DNA from: Microvirga sp. ACRRW
GTDB lineage: Bacteria; Pseudomonadota; Alphaproteobacteria; Rhizobiales; Beijerinckiaceae
Direction of reading: 5' to 3'
DNA: 64,000 nt
Assembly (NCBI RefSeq): GCF_022346925.1
Contig: NZ_JAKRNJ010000005.1
Coordinates: 186,001-250,000 of the forward strand
Positions 1-8,046 of the stretch are shown in pieces. Position numbers and translations under genes: made by a program. Below the pieces are notes generated by a model. It saw nothing but the letters and a program-made list of their open reading frames with translations. It was not told the DNA's origin and did not search any database. Position 1 is the stretch's first letter. Every line of letters begins with the position of its first letter.

Positions 1-353
1 GGCGTGAAACCGCACAAGAGAGAAGGTGTACGGCTTACCTCCTCAAGGAAGCACGAGCCATGAGCGGTCAACCGCTTGGGAGTATCGCGGAAGCTGACGA
101 GGAGTGTTGCGTAGACATTATCGCTCGACCCTGTTTTCCAAGCGTTCCTCCCCATCAATTGAATGGAGGTGACAAGCTGATGCGGCCTGCTGCGTAGATG
201 CTCTCCATCGTACTTGCGCAGGAAGCAGAAATCGGCCCCGGCCGGGATTGCAGACGAAGAGGTCCGCTCCTTACCCATTGCAGCAAGAGGCACAAGCAAC
301 ACCGAACCTGTAAACCCGAGGAACGTCCAAAGCCGAAGCCGCATACGCCTCAT
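1..353 (-). CDS. Hypothetical secreted protein (C-terminus lies beyond the window)
   Basis: An open frame runs leftward from ATG at 353 to the window edge (117 codons seen). Its ATG overlaps the era stop as ATGA, so it is probably translationally coupled to era and is the next gene of the operon. Residues 1 to about 26 (basic start, hydrophobic core LVPLAA) look like a Sec signal peptide. The mature part holds CFLRKYDGEHLRSRP and, later, GSCFLEE; a Cys, a Tyr-Asp-x-x-His-Leu block and a second Cys recall unnamed Rhizobiales secreted proteins. No function is known to me. The open overlapping frame on the other strand (198-435) is rejected as antisense. Confidence 0.72.
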   Translation of the reverse strand, partial: MRRMRLRLWTFLGFTGSVLLVPLAAMGKERTSSSAIPAGADFCFLRKYDGEHLRSRPHQLVTSIQLMGRNAWKTGSSDNVYATLLVSFRDTPKRLTAHGSCFLEEVSRTPSLLCGFT

Positions 354-1267
354 CAGCCCTTCGGGAATTCCAGCCCCATCTCGCGGTAGCGCTCGGGATC
401 GTCGCTCCAGTTCTCTCGCACCTTCACGAAGATGAAGAGATGTACGGGCGCCTCGGCGATCTCGGAGATTTCCTTGCGCGCGGCTTGTCCGATGGCCTTG
501 ATGGTCTGGCCGCCCTTGCCGAGTACGATCTTGCGCTGGCTGTCGCGCTCCACGAACACCGTCTGCTCGATGCGCACGGAGCCGTCCGGGCGCTGCTGCC
601 ACTGGTCAGTCTCGACGGTGGATTGATACGGCAGCTCCTCGTGCAGGCGCTCGTATATCTTCTCGCGGGTGATCTCGGCGGCCAACATGCGTAGGGGCGC
701 GTCGGAAACCTGATCCTCGGGGTAAAGCCAGGGGCTTGCCGGCATCATGGAGGCGAGCTGGCTCAGCATCGTCTTGGTGCCGTCGCCCTTGAGCGCCGAG
801 ACCATGAAGGTATGCGCGAAAGGCACCTTCTCGTTGAGCTTCGCCGCAAGCTCCAGGAGCTTCGAGCGCTCGATCAGGTCGATCTTGTTGAGGATCAGTA
901 CCTTCGGCTGCTTCAGCTCGGGCAGTCTGTCGAGAATGGCTTCCGCCTCCTCATCGATTCCCTTGCGAACATCGAGCAGAAGGGCGACCACATCCGCATC
1001 CCCTGCTCCGCCCCAGGCGGATGTCACCATGGCGCGGTCGAGACGGCGCTTCGGCTTGAAGATGCCGGGCGTGTCCACGAAGACGATCTGCGTGTCGCCT
1101 TCCATGGCGATGCCGCGAACGAGTGCGCGGGTGGTCTGAACCTTGCGCGAAACGATGGAGACCTTCGAGCCCACCAGCGCATTCAGCAGGGTCGACTTAC
1201 CCGCGTTGGGTGCGCCGATGAGCGCAACGAAACCGGCTTTGGTGTTGGTCGGCTCAGACTGTTCCAT
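353..1267 (-). CDS. era: GTPase Era
   Basis: Ras-like GTPase that binds the 3' end of 16S rRNA and helps mature the 30S subunit. The 304-residue protein has the G1 loop GAPNAGKST at residues 18-26, DTPG (G3), NKID (G4) and a C-terminal KH domain with GKGGQTIKAIG. The frame is open further upstream, but the ATG at 1267 (MEQSEPTN) is preferred: it has a GGAGGA ribosome-binding site and fits the family length. It overlaps the end of rnc by 14 bp, which suggests coupled translation. RNase III followed by Era is a very common bacterial arrangement, joining rRNA processing to ribosome assembly. Confidence 0.97.
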   Translation of the reverse strand: MEQSEPTNTKAGFVALIGAPNAGKSTLLNALVGSKVSIVSRKVQTTRALVRGIAMEGDTQIVFVDTPGIFKPKRRLDRAMVTSAWGGAGDADVVALLLDVRKGIDEEAEAILDRLPELKQPKVLILNKIDLIERSKLLELAAKLNEKVPFAHTFMVSALKGDGTKTMLSQLASMMPASPWLYPEDQVSDAPLRMLAAEITREKIYERLHEELPYQSTVETDQWQQRPDGSVRIEQTVFVERDSQRKIVLGKGGQTIKAIGQAARKEISEIAEAPVHLFIFVKVRENWSDDPERYREMGLEFPKG

Positions 1268-1964
1268 ACTCTTCCTCCGTCCAGACACCTTCTCTGAGAA
1301 GAAGGCTTCGCGCAGCTGCCTGTTCCGCAATGCGTTTCGATGTGCCGTTCCCGAATTCGGTATCGCGGCCCTTCACCTTCACCATCACGCGGAACTTGGG
1401 CGCATGATCGGGGCCCGTCTGCTCGGCGACGGTATAAGTCGGCGGCGGCAAGCCGCGGCCTTGCGCCCATTCCTGCAATGCGCTCTTCGGGTCGCGCAAG
1501 GCGCGGCGCGGCGCTTCGATCATCGCCTTGAACGCGCGCTCCACGAGATCCCTCGCGGGCTCGTAGCCTCCGTCGAGAAACACGGCGCCAATGATGGCCT
1601 CGCACACATCCGCAAGGATGGTCTGGTTGCGACGCTCGCCCGAATGCGCCTCGCCCGCGCCGAGCTTGAGGAACGGCCCTACATCCCACGCAATGGCAAT
1701 CTCGGCGCAGCTCTCGCGGCGCACGAGCTCCGCCAAGCGACGGGAGAGTTCGCCTTCCGGCGCACCGGGAAACGTCTTGTAGAGGATCTCGGAAATGGCA
1801 AGACCGAGCACGCGGTCCCCGAGGAATTCGAGACGCTGATAGCTTTTTCCGCTCGACCTGGGAGCGCTCACATGGGTGAGGGCCTCGTCGAGGAGTTCGG
1901 GCTTCTGAAACCGATAGTCCAGCCGGGTCAGAAGCTCGTCGTAGTTCGGTTTGCGACGGGCCAC
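1254..1964 (-). CDS. rnc: Ribonuclease III
   Basis: Double-strand-specific endoribonuclease that cuts the rRNA precursor and structured mRNAs. The 236-residue protein carries the RNase III signature RLEFLGDRVLG near residue 43 with its acidic catalytic residues, a second acidic site in the DVCEAIIGAVFLDGG helix, and a C-terminal double-stranded RNA-binding domain (ALQEWAQGRGLP onward). Translation appears to start at GTG 1964, three bases after the lepB stop. Its 3' end overlaps era. Length and motifs are normal for the family. Confidence 0.97.
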   Translation of the reverse strand: MARRKPNYDELLTRLDYRFQKPELLDEALTHVSAPRSSGKSYQRLEFLGDRVLGLAISEILYKTFPGAPEGELSRRLAELVRRESCAEIAIAWDVGPFLKLGAGEAHSGERRNQTILADVCEAIIGAVFLDGGYEPARDLVERAFKAMIEAPRRALRDPKSALQEWAQGRGLPPPTYTVAEQTGPDHAPKFRVMVKVKGRDTEFGNGTSKRIAEQAAARSLLLREGVWTEEEYGTV

Positions 1965-1967
1965 GGC

Positions 1968-2747
1968 TTACTTAATCCGCTCGAACATGCGGTTCCAGCG
2001 GATGCGCTGCGGCCATTCCCAGAAGCGCCACAGGGAAGCGCCCTCGTCGATGGAGAAGAAGATGATCTCCGCGCGCCCCACGAGGTTCTCAAAGGGAACC
2101 TGACCGACATTCGCCTCATCGCGCGAGTCCGTCGAGTTGTCGCGGTTATCGCCCATCATGAAGTAATGACCGGGTTTCACGGTATAGACGTCGGTGTTGT
2201 CCCAATAAGCCCGATCCCCCTTCAGCTCGATCACGAAATGGCTCGAACCGTCGGGGAAAGTTTCCTTGTAGCGCGGCACGGCGGTGTTGCGGCCGTACTC
2301 GTCCACGGCCTGGTAGTCTTCCACGCGCTCTCGCTGAACCGGCTGGCCGTTGATGTGCAGCACGCCGCCGAGAACCTGAATGCGGTCGCCAGGCAGGCCG
2401 ACCACGCGCTTGATGTAATCCGTCGAATTGTCCTTCGGCAGCTTGAACACCGCGATGTCGCCGCGCTTCGGCTCGGAGCCGAAGATTCGGCCCGAGAACA
2501 GCGGCGGGCTGAACGGCATCGAGTGCTTGGAATAGCCGTAAGCGTATTTGGACACGAACAGGTAGTCGCCGATCAGCAGGGTCGGGATGAGGGATCCCGA
2601 GGGGATGTTGAAGGGCTGGAACAGAACGGTGCGGACGACCACCGCGATCAAAAGGGCCTGGATGATGACCTTAATGGTTTCCCAAAGGCCTTCTTCTTCC
2701 TTCTTTTTCACGGTGCTACCCATGGTTTGCTTGGCGTTGTCGCTCAC
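1968..2747 (-). CDS. lepB: Signal peptidase I
   Basis: Inner-membrane serine protease that removes signal peptides from exported proteins. The 259-residue protein has one N-terminal membrane segment (about residues 25-43), the nucleophile Ser52 in PSGSLIPTL, the general-base Lys113 in YIKRVVGLPGD, and the conserved MGDNRDNSTDSR box. The start is probably GTG at 2747 (AGG 8-9 nt upstream); an in-frame ATG at 2723 lacks a clear ribosome-binding site. It lies between acpS and rnc in a leftward operon. A long hairpin repeat sits between lepB and acpS, so transcript levels may change at that point. Confidence 0.96.
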   Translation of the reverse strand: MSDNAKQTMGSTVKKKEEEGLWETIKVIIQALLIAVVVRTVLFQPFNIPSGSLIPTLLIGDYLFVSKYAYGYSKHSMPFSPPLFSGRIFGSEPKRGDIAVFKLPKDNSTDYIKRVVGLPGDRIQVLGGVLHINGQPVQRERVEDYQAVDEYGRNTAVPRYKETFPDGSSHFVIELKGDRAYWDNTDVYTVKPGHYFMMGDNRDNSTDSRDEANVGQVPFENLVGRAEIIFFSIDEGASLWRFWEWPQRIRWNRMFERIK

Positions 2748-2802
2748 GTAATCGACCTAATCCTTGAGGAACGAGCGGCGCGGGCCGCTTTTTCTTACAT
2801 GG

Positions 2803-2849
2803 TCGAGAGCGGTTTGCACTTCGATCAACCAAGTGCAAACCGCTCTCGA
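2803..2849. repeat. RIME-like palindrome, 19-bp perfect stem
   Basis: The arms at 2803-2821 and 2831-2849 are perfect reverse complements around a 9-nt loop. The sequence motif (GAGCGGTTTGCACTT) resembles, in layout, the palindromes at 13960-14072. No T-run follows on either strand, so this is not a classic terminator. It sits in the acpS-lepB gap of the leftward operon and could act as an mRNA-stabilising or attenuating hairpin. Assignment to the RIME type of rhizobial mosaic repeats is inferred from form only. Confidence 0.8.
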
Positions 2850-2907
2850 TGATTTTAGCAGAAAGGCAGCCGAAATCCGGCATCCGCCTTCCGCCAGGGG
2901 CAATGCT

Positions 2908-3342
2908 CTAGCCTATGGCGCCCTTGGCCGCAACGCGCCCCTCCTTCATGGGCAGCGCCTCGATGATCACAAAGGCCTGAGCCAGCGGCGGATCATCAGT
3001 CAGGGAGATGTGAATGACGGCCTCATGCCCTTCGGGGATCATCGTCCGAAGGCGCTCCAATGCGCCGCCGGACAACCGCATGGTCGGCTTGCCGGTTGGC
3101 AGATTCACGACCTCCATGTCCCGCCAGAACACGCCATGGCTCAAACCCGTTCCCAGCGCCTTGGCGCAGGCCTCCTTGGCGGCGAAGCGCCGGGCATAGG
3201 ACGGGGCACGGGCCGCGCGACGGTCGCTGCGGGCCCGCTCGCCTTCCGTGAAGATGCGGTGGGTGAAACGGTCCCCAAAGCGCTCGATGGACCGCTCGAT
3301 CCGGCGGATGTCGCAGAGGTCGGAGCCGATCCCGATGATCAT
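2908..3342 (-). CDS. acpS: Holo-[acyl-carrier-protein] synthase
   Basis: Transfers 4'-phosphopantetheine from CoA to a serine of acyl carrier protein, making it ready for fatty acid synthesis. The 144-residue protein has the family motifs in order: GIGSDLCDI at residues 4-12 with the Mg-binding Asp, [15 protein letters not shown] in the middle, and HISLTDDP near the C-terminus. The ATG at 3342 overlaps the pdxJ stop as ATGA, so translation is probably coupled. The pdxJ-acpS-lepB-rnc-era order is standard in alphaproteobacteria. Confidence 0.97.
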   Translation of the reverse strand: MIIGIGSDLCDIRRIERSIERFGDRFTHRIFTEGERARSDRRAARAPSYARRFAAKEACAKALGTGLSHGVFWRDMEVVNLPTGKPTMRLSGGALERLRTMIPEGHEAVIHISLTDDPPLAQAFVIIEALPMKEGRVAAKGAIG

Positions 3343-4097
3343 GCGCCCACCTGAGCGCGGCCCTCGTCCATGGCGATGCGCATGGCGCGCACGGCCTCGT
3401 CGAGCCCCATGAAGATCGCTTCGCCGATGAGCGAATGGCCGATATTCAGCTCCACGATCTGTGGAATGGCGGCAACGGGGCGCACAGAGTTGAGGTCCAA
3501 GCCATGCCCCGCATGGATCTCGAGCCCGATTCCCGCCCCATGGGCGGCGGCCCGGCGCAGGCGCTCCAATTCATGAGCGACCTTGGCCTCGTCGCCCTCG
3601 GCAACGGCCTCGCAATAGGTCCCGGTATGCAGTTCGACCACGGGCGCGCCGAGGTCGCAAGCGGCATCCATCACCTCGATTTCCGGCTCGACGAAGAGCG
3701 ACACGCGAATGCCTTGGGACTTCAATTCCTGGATCATCGGACGCAGATGGGAAGCGCCGCCGATAATGTCGAGCCCTCCCTCCGTGGTCCGCTCCTCCCG
3801 CTTTTCCGGCACGAGGCAGCAGGCATGAGGGTGAATGCGGGTCGCGATCCCGATCATCTCAGGCGTTGCCGCCATCTCGAAGTTCAGCGGCACGAAAAGC
3901 TGGCGCTTCAGGCGCTCCATATCCTCGTCCCGGATATGCCGCCGGTCTTCGCGCAGATGGGCCGTGATGCTGTCCGCCCCCGCCAGCACGGCCATGTGGG
4001 CCGCCCGGATCGGATCCGGATTGATGCCTCCACGGGCATTCCGGACGGTGGCAACGTGATCGATATTGACGCCGAGGCGAAGAGGAAGAGGTTTCAT
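3339..4097 (-). CDS. pdxJ: Pyridoxine 5'-phosphate synthase
   Basis: Last step of DXP-dependent vitamin B6 synthesis: condenses 3-amino-2-oxopropyl phosphate (from PdxA) with 1-deoxyxylulose 5-phosphate. The 252-residue TIM-barrel protein starts [19 protein letters not shown], has the active-site [12 protein letters not shown] block, and ends with the phosphate-loop region [12 protein letters not shown]. The frame stays open 64 codons upstream, but the conserved family N-terminus starts at ATG 4097, which has no clear Shine-Dalgarno sequence. It is the first gene of the leftward operon and follows a leader of about 325 nt with strong secondary structure. Confidence 0.96.
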   Translation of the reverse strand: MKPLPLRLGVNIDHVATVRNARGGINPDPIRAAHMAVLAGADSITAHLREDRRHIRDEDMERLKRQLFVPLNFEMAATPEMIGIATRIHPHACCLVPEKREERTTEGGLDIIGGASHLRPMIQELKSQGIRVSLFVEPEIEVMDAACDLGAPVVELHTGTYCEAVAEGDEAKVAHELERLRRAAAHGAGIGLEIHAGHGLDLNSVRPVAAIPQIVELNIGHSLIGEAIFMGLDEAVRAMRIAMDEGRAQVGA

Positions 4098-4302
4098 GAT
4101 GCTGTTTGTAGCAGAGGGCGGTTCATTTCCTAGACCTAGATGAAGGCTTGCTGATTGATGAGATATCAAAGCGCGCGCGGGAATATCCTCGCGAGCTGAT
4201 GGCTCCGAGGTTTTGGGGTCGAGGGAGGCGCGAGGAGGCGTCTGGCTCGATTGTTGAGTGTGTGAAGAACCCGACGGCTCCTCGCGCACGGTTCTTTTAG
4301 GC

Positions 4303-4424
4303 GTACACCGTGTCTTTCAACGATGGGCCTCCCGCCGACAGGTTTGCGAAACCTGACACAGGACCGCCCCCGGCTCCGACAATCACGACGCCTCGCGAGC
4401 GCGCCCCTCTCTGAGCCGGGACAC
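4303..4424 (-). ncRNA. Candidate structured RNA or cis-regulatory leader upstream of pdxJ
   Basis: Starting at the predicted transcript start, the minus-strand RNA can form a 7-8 bp helix CCCGGCTC/GAGCCGGG (4413-4420 with 4369-4376), then a hairpin CAGGTTT-CGC-AAACCTG (4339-4355). A possible closing helix GTGTC/GACAC (4420-4424 with 4310-4314) would bring the ends together as a multi-helix junction. No T-rich terminator follows at once, so the RNA could be the pdxJ 5' leader or a processed small RNA. I found no 6S, SRP, tmRNA, RNase P, TPP, FMN or cobalamin signature. The folding was done by eye. Confidence 0.35.
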
Positions 4425-4428
4425 ACAA

Positions 4429-4457
4429 TCTATAGCCAAGGTTAGGACCAAAGTCAA
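4429..4457 (-). promoter_or_regulatory. Sigma-70-type promoter for the pdxJ operon leader
   Basis: On the minus strand TTGACT (4457-4452) is followed after exactly 17 nt by TATAGA (4434-4429). This matches five of six -35 bases and four of six -10 bases at ideal spacing, one of the best housekeeping promoters in the window. Transcription should start near 4422, about 325 nt before the pdxJ ATG, just where the GC-rich helices begin. Confidence 0.65.
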
Positions 4458-4542
4458 GAACAAAAGTGGAACATTAATCCTGGGACGTCCTCCCGGACAG
4501 CGCAAACAGACCCGGGATCGAGTCTAGAAGAAACACTCACTA

Positions 4543-4896
4543 ATGAGCAACGAGTGGCTGTTCAGGACTCTCGCCGAACAGAAAGAGTTTGCGGCGGATA
4601 AACCGACCCCATACAAGCGTTATTCAGTATCACTTTCCATATTCAGGCCCATGCTCCGTACCATCATCTTGATCATTCTCGCCCTTCAGACAGCGGCGTG
4701 GATCTGGTTTCTGACCATTCTCTTCCTGTACCGCCCCGATTCCACGGACACGGGATGGACGGTCGTGATTGCGGCAATCCCCATTACGGTCTTTGTTGTC
4801 TTTGCCCTGCCTTCCCTTATCCTTGCCCTGAAAGGGAGGCTGTTGTGGCTAGCCCTCGCGCTCGCGCTGCTTTGCCCGGCCTATCTGGTGCTTTAG
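4543..4896 (+). CDS. Small membrane protein of unknown function (first of a tandem pair)
   Basis: Encodes 117 residues. The first 36 are polar (MSNEWLFRTLAEQK...), then come about three membrane segments: LRTIILIILALQTAAWIW, VVIAAIPITVFVVFALP and LWLALALALLCPAYLVL. A second ATG at 4651 would give only the hydrophobic part. The last third resembles that of the next gene (FALPSLILALKGRLLWLALALALL against FSVPALVLALRGKLLRLALVLALL, shown here as separate blocks), so the two are probably duplicates. The spacing of 4 nt suggests one transcript. I recognise no family. Codon use is less GC-biased than in the neighbouring ribosomal protein genes. Confidence 0.7.
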   Translation: MSNEWLFRTLAEQKEFAADKPTPYKRYSVSLSIFRPMLRTIILIILALQTAAWIWFLTILFLYRPDSTDTGWTVVIAAIPITVFVVFALPSLILALKGRLLWLALALALLCPAYLVL

Positions 4897-4900
4897 CAGC

Positions 4901-5191
4901 GTGAGATTACGCTACGGCATATTCCTTCTATGCGGCCTCGAAGCGCTCGTATGGGCCTTTTCGCTGATCGTGGCTATCCTACCTGCTGTCGACGCCCATG
5001 CCGAAGGTGTCACCAATGCCTTTGCCATGCTTATGAGCTTGATTTCGCTTGTCTTCAGCGTACCTGCCCTGGTTCTTGCTCTGAGGGGCAAGCTCTTGAG
5101 GCTTGCGCTCGTATTGGCCTTGCTCCCCTTCGTTCTTCCTTTCGCATTGGTCGGCTTAATCGCTTTTGGAAGGCATAGCGGCTTTCTCTAA
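4901..5191 (+). CDS. Small membrane protein of unknown function (second of a tandem pair)
   Basis: Encodes 96 residues from a GTG at 4901, 4 nt after the stop of the preceding gene. Three membrane segments are visible: GIFLLCGLEALVWAFSLIV, AFAMLMSLISLVFSVPALV and LALVLALLPFVLPFALVGLI. The loop ALRGKLLRLALVLALL matches the end of the upstream protein, pointing to tandem duplication. The weak start context and adjacency suggest translational coupling to the upstream gene. Function is unknown; the gene lies just before the rpsF promoter. Confidence 0.68.
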   Translation: MRLRYGIFLLCGLEALVWAFSLIVAILPAVDAHAEGVTNAFAMLMSLISLVFSVPALVLALRGKLLRLALVLALLPFVLPFALVGLIAFGRHSGFL

Positions 5192-5200
5192 GCAGTTCCC

Positions 5201-5229
5201 TTGCCTTCCCGCCCCAAATCGCCTATAGC
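5201..5229 (+). promoter_or_regulatory. Probable promoter of the rpsF ribosomal protein operon
   Basis: TTGCCT (5201-5206), a 17-nt spacer, then TATAGC (5224-5229). It lies 214 nt before the rpsF start, leaving a GC-rich leader of roughly 200 nt. rpsF leaders in many bacteria hold a binding site for the bS6:bS18 pair that represses the operon; I could not confirm that motif here by eye. Confidence 0.5.
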
Positions 5230-5442
5230 CCCCGCTTCGCGTTCGCTCCGGCCGGGGGCTGAACGGACGGTGCGGCTTGCCGCATAGGGGTTTCGACCTC
5301 GTCGTCCCGTGTCTCCGCCTTCGACAACCGCTCGGGCCTTGCAGGCTCGAAGGGCTTGGCGCCGATCGGACGCGCGAAACCGGCCTGACCACTCCTCAAA
5401 GCGGTGCCTCAGGCCAGACACTTAAAACCTGAAAGGCCCAAT

Positions 5443-5844
5443 ATGCCTCTCTATGAGCACATCTTCCTGGCTCGCCAGGACGTGACGCCCCAGCAGGTCG
5501 AAGCAATGGTCGACCAGTACAAGGGCGTTATCGAGCAGAACGGCGGCAAGGTCGAAAAGACCGAGATGTGGGGCGTGAAGTCCCTCGCCTACCGCATCAA
5601 GAAGAACCGCAAGGCGCATTTCACGATGTTCAACCTCGACGCTCCCGCTCCGGCGGTCGCCGAGATGGAGCGTCAGATGCGCATCAACGAAGACATCCTT
5701 CGCTTCATGACCATCAAGGTGGAAGAGCTCGAGACCGAGCCGTCCGTCATGATGCAGAAGCGCGACCGCGACGAGCGCAAGGACCGCGAGCGCCGTGAGC
5801 GCGACGGCGGCTTTGACGGCGGCAACGAAGGCGAGGAGGCTTAA
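5443..5844 (+). CDS. rpsF: 30S ribosomal protein bS6
   Basis: Primary part of the 30S platform, where it pairs with bS18. The 133-residue protein starts [18 protein letters not shown] (ATG 5443, with GAAAGG upstream), then has the family block [17 protein letters not shown]. The C-terminal 25 or so residues form a highly charged tail ([17 protein letters not shown]) of the kind common in alphaproteobacteria. rpsR follows after 2 nt, so the two subunits that dimerise are made together. Confidence 0.98.
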   Translation: MPLYEHIFLARQDVTPQQVEAMVDQYKGVIEQNGGKVEKTEMWGVKSLAYRIKKNRKAHFTMFNLDAPAPAVAEMERQMRINEDILRFMTIKVEELETEPSVMMQKRDRDERKDRERRERDGGFDGGNEGEEA

Positions 5845-5846
5845 TC

Positions 5847-6107
5847 ATGGCATTTGGTGCTACTGGTGGCGCAGCCGGCGGCGGTCGCCGTCCGTTCTTC
5901 CGTCGTCGCAAGACCTGCCCGTTCTCCGGCCCGAACGCGCCGAAGATCGACTACAAGGACACGAAGCTCCTGTCCCGCTACATCTCCGAGCGCGGCAAGA
6001 TCGTTCCTTCGCGCATCACGGCCGTGTCGGCCAAGAAGCAGCGTGAGCTCGCCCAGGCGATCAAGCGCGCCCGCTTCATGGGCCTCCTGCCCTACGTGAT
6101 CCGCTAA
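5847..6107 (+). CDS. rpsR: 30S ribosomal protein bS18
   Basis: Binds with bS6 to 16S rRNA on the 30S platform. The 86-residue protein has a basic N-terminus [15 protein letters not shown], then [24 protein letters not shown] and the conserved end [12 protein letters not shown]. It begins 2 nt after rpsF, and a strong hairpin terminator follows 9 nt after its stop. The single Cys is the remains of a Zn-ribbon position, as in many bacterial bS18 proteins. The length is somewhat larger than the E. coli protein because of a Gly-rich start. Confidence 0.98.
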   Translation: MAFGATGGAAGGGRRPFFRRRKTCPFSGPNAPKIDYKDTKLLSRYISERGKIVPSRITAVSAKKQRELAQAIKRARFMGLLPYVIR

Positions 6108-6116
6108 GAAATACCG

Positions 6117-6147
6117 GGCGGGCCGCTTTTGCGGCCCGCCTTATCTT
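6117..6147 (+). terminator. Hairpin terminator after rpsR
   Basis: A perfect 10-bp GC stem (6117-6126 with 6131-6140) closes on a TTTT loop and is followed by the T-rich TTATCTT. The tail is short, so some read-through into the DUF2232 gene and rplI is likely. Confidence 0.7.
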
Positions 6148-6230
6148 CCTTCGCCCAGTGGTGAAAATCCGCCGGGTCAGTTGGGGCACATGCCCCTAAC
6201 CCTGCCACGAGCAGCGGGACAGCGAGAATC

Positions 6231-7193
6231 ATGAACTTTATCGCAACAGGCATTGGCGCGGGCCTCGTATCGGCCCTTCTGACAGTGGTGGTCGTCAAAG
6301 AGACCATGCTGGCTGTCCTGCTTGCCATGCTTGCCCCGCTCCCCATCCTGATCGTCGCCCTCGGCTGGAACCATCGTTCCGGTCTTGTCGCCACGCTTGT
6401 CGGCGGCCTCGCGATTGCGATTTTCACGACTTCCCCCGTCAGCGCCATCGGCTTTGTGTTCATTACCGGCCTGCCCGCCTGGTGGCTTGCCTATCTGACC
6501 CTGCTCGGCCGCCCGGCTGCCGACGGCACCGTCGAGTGGTATCCTATCGGGCGCCTTTGGGCCTGGGTCGCGGCAACGGCCGCGCTGACCATCGTTGCGA
6601 CCGGCATCATCTCCTCTGGCGGCGATTACACGGTGTTCCAGGCAAGGTCGCGCCAGATTTCCGAGGCCTTCGTGACCATGTTCCTCGAGGCTCCCCAGGA
6701 GGGCACCGAGAATGTGCGCGAGTCCCTGACAACCACGCTGGCGACGATGACGCCGGCCCTCTCCGCCTTCGGCTTCGCCTTCTTCATGGGCCTCTATCTC
6801 TGGCTCGCCGCGAAGATCGTCTCCGCTTCGGGACGTCTGCCGCGCCCCTGGTCTCCGGTGCCTGCGCTGTCGATGCCGCGCAATATCCTCTGGGCTCTGC
6901 TGCTGGCTTTCTTGCTGGTTCAGATCGAGGGGTTCGTGAGCGCGCTCGGCTATGCTCTCTTCGGCGCGCTCCTGATGGCCTTCACCCTGCAGGGCCTCGC
7001 GTTCATTCACGAGCGCACGCAGGGCAAGCCGGGACGCGGTTTCATCCTAGCGGGACTCTATGCGCTGCTGTTCCTGACCCAAGGGATCATGGTCACGGCC
7101 CTGTCCCTCTTCGGCCTCGCCGACACGATCTTCGGGCTTCGCAACCGCTTCGGCGGGAACAAGCCGAAACAACCACCAACCCTTTCAACCTGA
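6231..7193 (+). CDS. DUF2232 family multi-pass membrane protein
   Basis: The 320-residue protein has about eight hydrophobic segments, starting with [19 protein letters not shown] and ending [24 protein letters not shown] helices. Its position between rpsR and rplI is typical of alphaproteobacteria, where a DUF2232 (YybS-like) protein occupies this slot. A soluble loop near residues 130-175 links two membrane blocks. The molecular role of the family is not established; membrane location is inferred from sequence. The start ATG 6231 is preceded by a purine-rich GCGAGAATC. It is probably co-transcribed with rplI, which starts 25 nt downstream. Confidence 0.85.
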   Translation: MNFIATGIGAGLVSALLTVVVVKETMLAVLLAMLAPLPILIVALGWNHRSGLVATLVGGLAIAIFTTSPVSAIGFVFITGLPAWWLAYLTLLGRPAADGTVEWYPIGRLWAWVAATAALTIVATGIISSGGDYTVFQARSRQISEAFVTMFLEAPQEGTENVRESLTTTLATMTPALSAFGFAFFMGLYLWLAAKIVSASGRLPRPWSPVPALSMPRNILWALLLAFLLVQIEGFVSALGYALFGALLMAFTLQGLAFIHERTQGKPGRGFILAGLYALLFLTQGIMVTALSLFGLADTIFGLRNRFGGNKPKQPPTLST

Positions 7194-7218
7194 TCACAAA
7201 CATTCAAGGAGAAAACCG

Positions 7219-7782
7219 ATGCAAGTGATCCTTCTCGAGCGCGTCGCAAAGCTCGGCCAGATGGGCGAAACCGTAAACGTCCGTTCGGGCTACGCCCGCA
7301 ACTTCCTCCTACCGCGCGGCAAGGCTCTGCGCGCCACCGAGGCCAACAAGAAGCACTTCGAAGCCCAGCGCGCCCAGCTTGAGGCCCGCAACCTCGAGCG
7401 CCGCAAGGAAGCCGAGGCCGTCGCCGAGAAGCTGAACGGCCAGAGCTTCATCCTGCTCCGCCAGTCCGGCGAGACGGGCGTGCTCTACGGTTCGGTTTCG
7501 ACCCGCGACCTCGCCGAGGTGATGACGGAAGGCGGCTTCACGGTCGACCGCAACCAGATCGTCCTCAACGCTCCGATCAAGACCCTCGGCCTGCACAATG
7601 TGCCGGTCTCCCTCCACCCGGAGGTCGAGGTGACGGTGACGGCGAACATCGCCCGCAGCCCCGAAGAAGCTGAGCGTCAGGCTCGCGGCGAGGCGGTCAC
7701 CGCCCGCGAAGAGACCAACCTCGACGACCTCGGCCTCGAAGTCGGCGCTGCCCTGGCCGAAGCCGGCGACGTCGAGCTCTAA
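7219..7782 (+). CDS. rplI: 50S ribosomal protein bL9
   Basis: Binds 23S rRNA near the base of the L1 stalk and helps maintain reading frame. The 187-residue protein begins [16 protein letters not shown] with the conserved [17 protein letters not shown] block, a long connecting helix (about residues 45-75), and a C-terminal domain with [14 protein letters not shown]. It is longer than the 149-residue E. coli protein because of an acidic C-terminal tail, common in Rhizobiales. An AAGGAG site lies 8 nt before ATG 7219. A strong terminator follows at 7834. Confidence 0.98.
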   Translation: MQVILLERVAKLGQMGETVNVRSGYARNFLLPRGKALRATEANKKHFEAQRAQLEARNLERRKEAEAVAEKLNGQSFILLRQSGETGVLYGSVSTRDLAEVMTEGGFTVDRNQIVLNAPIKTLGLHNVPVSLHPEVEVTVTANIARSPEEAERQARGEAVTAREETNLDDLGLEVGAALAEAGDVEL

Positions 7783-7833
7783 GACATTCAAGAACCTGAG
7801 CCTTGCCTAGGTTCTTGCTTTGTTCCAGAATAG

Positions 7834-7867
7834 GCGCTCTCCATCGATTCGATGGGGAGCGCTTTTT
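7834..7867 (+). terminator. Rho-independent terminator after rplI
   Basis: A 13-bp stem (7834-7846 with 7850-7862, one G-T pair) closes on an ATT loop and runs into TTTTT. A weaker hairpin (AAGAACCT at 7790-7797 with AGGTTCTT at 7809-7816) lies just before it. The remaining 180 bp before dnaB hold no gene and no promoter that I can assign. Confidence 0.88.
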
Positions 7868-8046
7868 CGTGGTTCCCTACCCTGGCGACGAGTCAAGGCG
7901 GATGAGCCACGAAATTCTCGGTGTGTGAGTATTGAGGACAGTGAGGACAGATGGGCTGAGTCCCGGATCTGTGTCCGGCAGGCAACCTTTCGGACACGAA
8001 TGCGGTCTAAGACCTCTGACCCCTTTCCATCGTTTCGGAGCGCCAG

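Larger units (their letters stand above)
4098..4542. other. Intergenic region between pdxJ and a divergent membrane-protein gene
   Basis: This 445-bp gap holds no convincing protein gene. It contains, on the minus strand, a near-consensus promoter (4429-4457) and a GC-rich leader with stable helices (about 4303-4424). Nearer pdxJ, a 10-bp perfect inverted repeat (4228-4237 with 4278-4287) could close a large loop. An 86-codon minus-strand frame (4166-4426) overlaps the structured part and shows no family resemblance, so it was not accepted as a gene. Confidence 0.7.

Noticed and set aside
198..435. Two open frames on the plus strand
   Set aside because: They lie antisense to the secreted-protein gene and era, have no ribosome-binding site and no family likeness.
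1143..2852. A 569-codon plus-strand frame
   Set aside because: Antisense shadow of rnc and lepB; the high GC of the third codon positions keeps the opposite frame open.
4303..4424. SRP RNA, tmRNA, RNase P RNA or known riboswitch in the pdxJ leader
   Set aside because: The GGAAGGAAGCAGC loop of SRP RNA, the tmRNA tag and the TPP, FMN and cobalamin boxes are absent; 6S RNA could not be excluded.
4166..4426. An 86-codon minus-strand frame before pdxJ
   Set aside because: It covers the structured leader, is Arg-rich and has no ribosome-binding site; the RNA reading is better supported.
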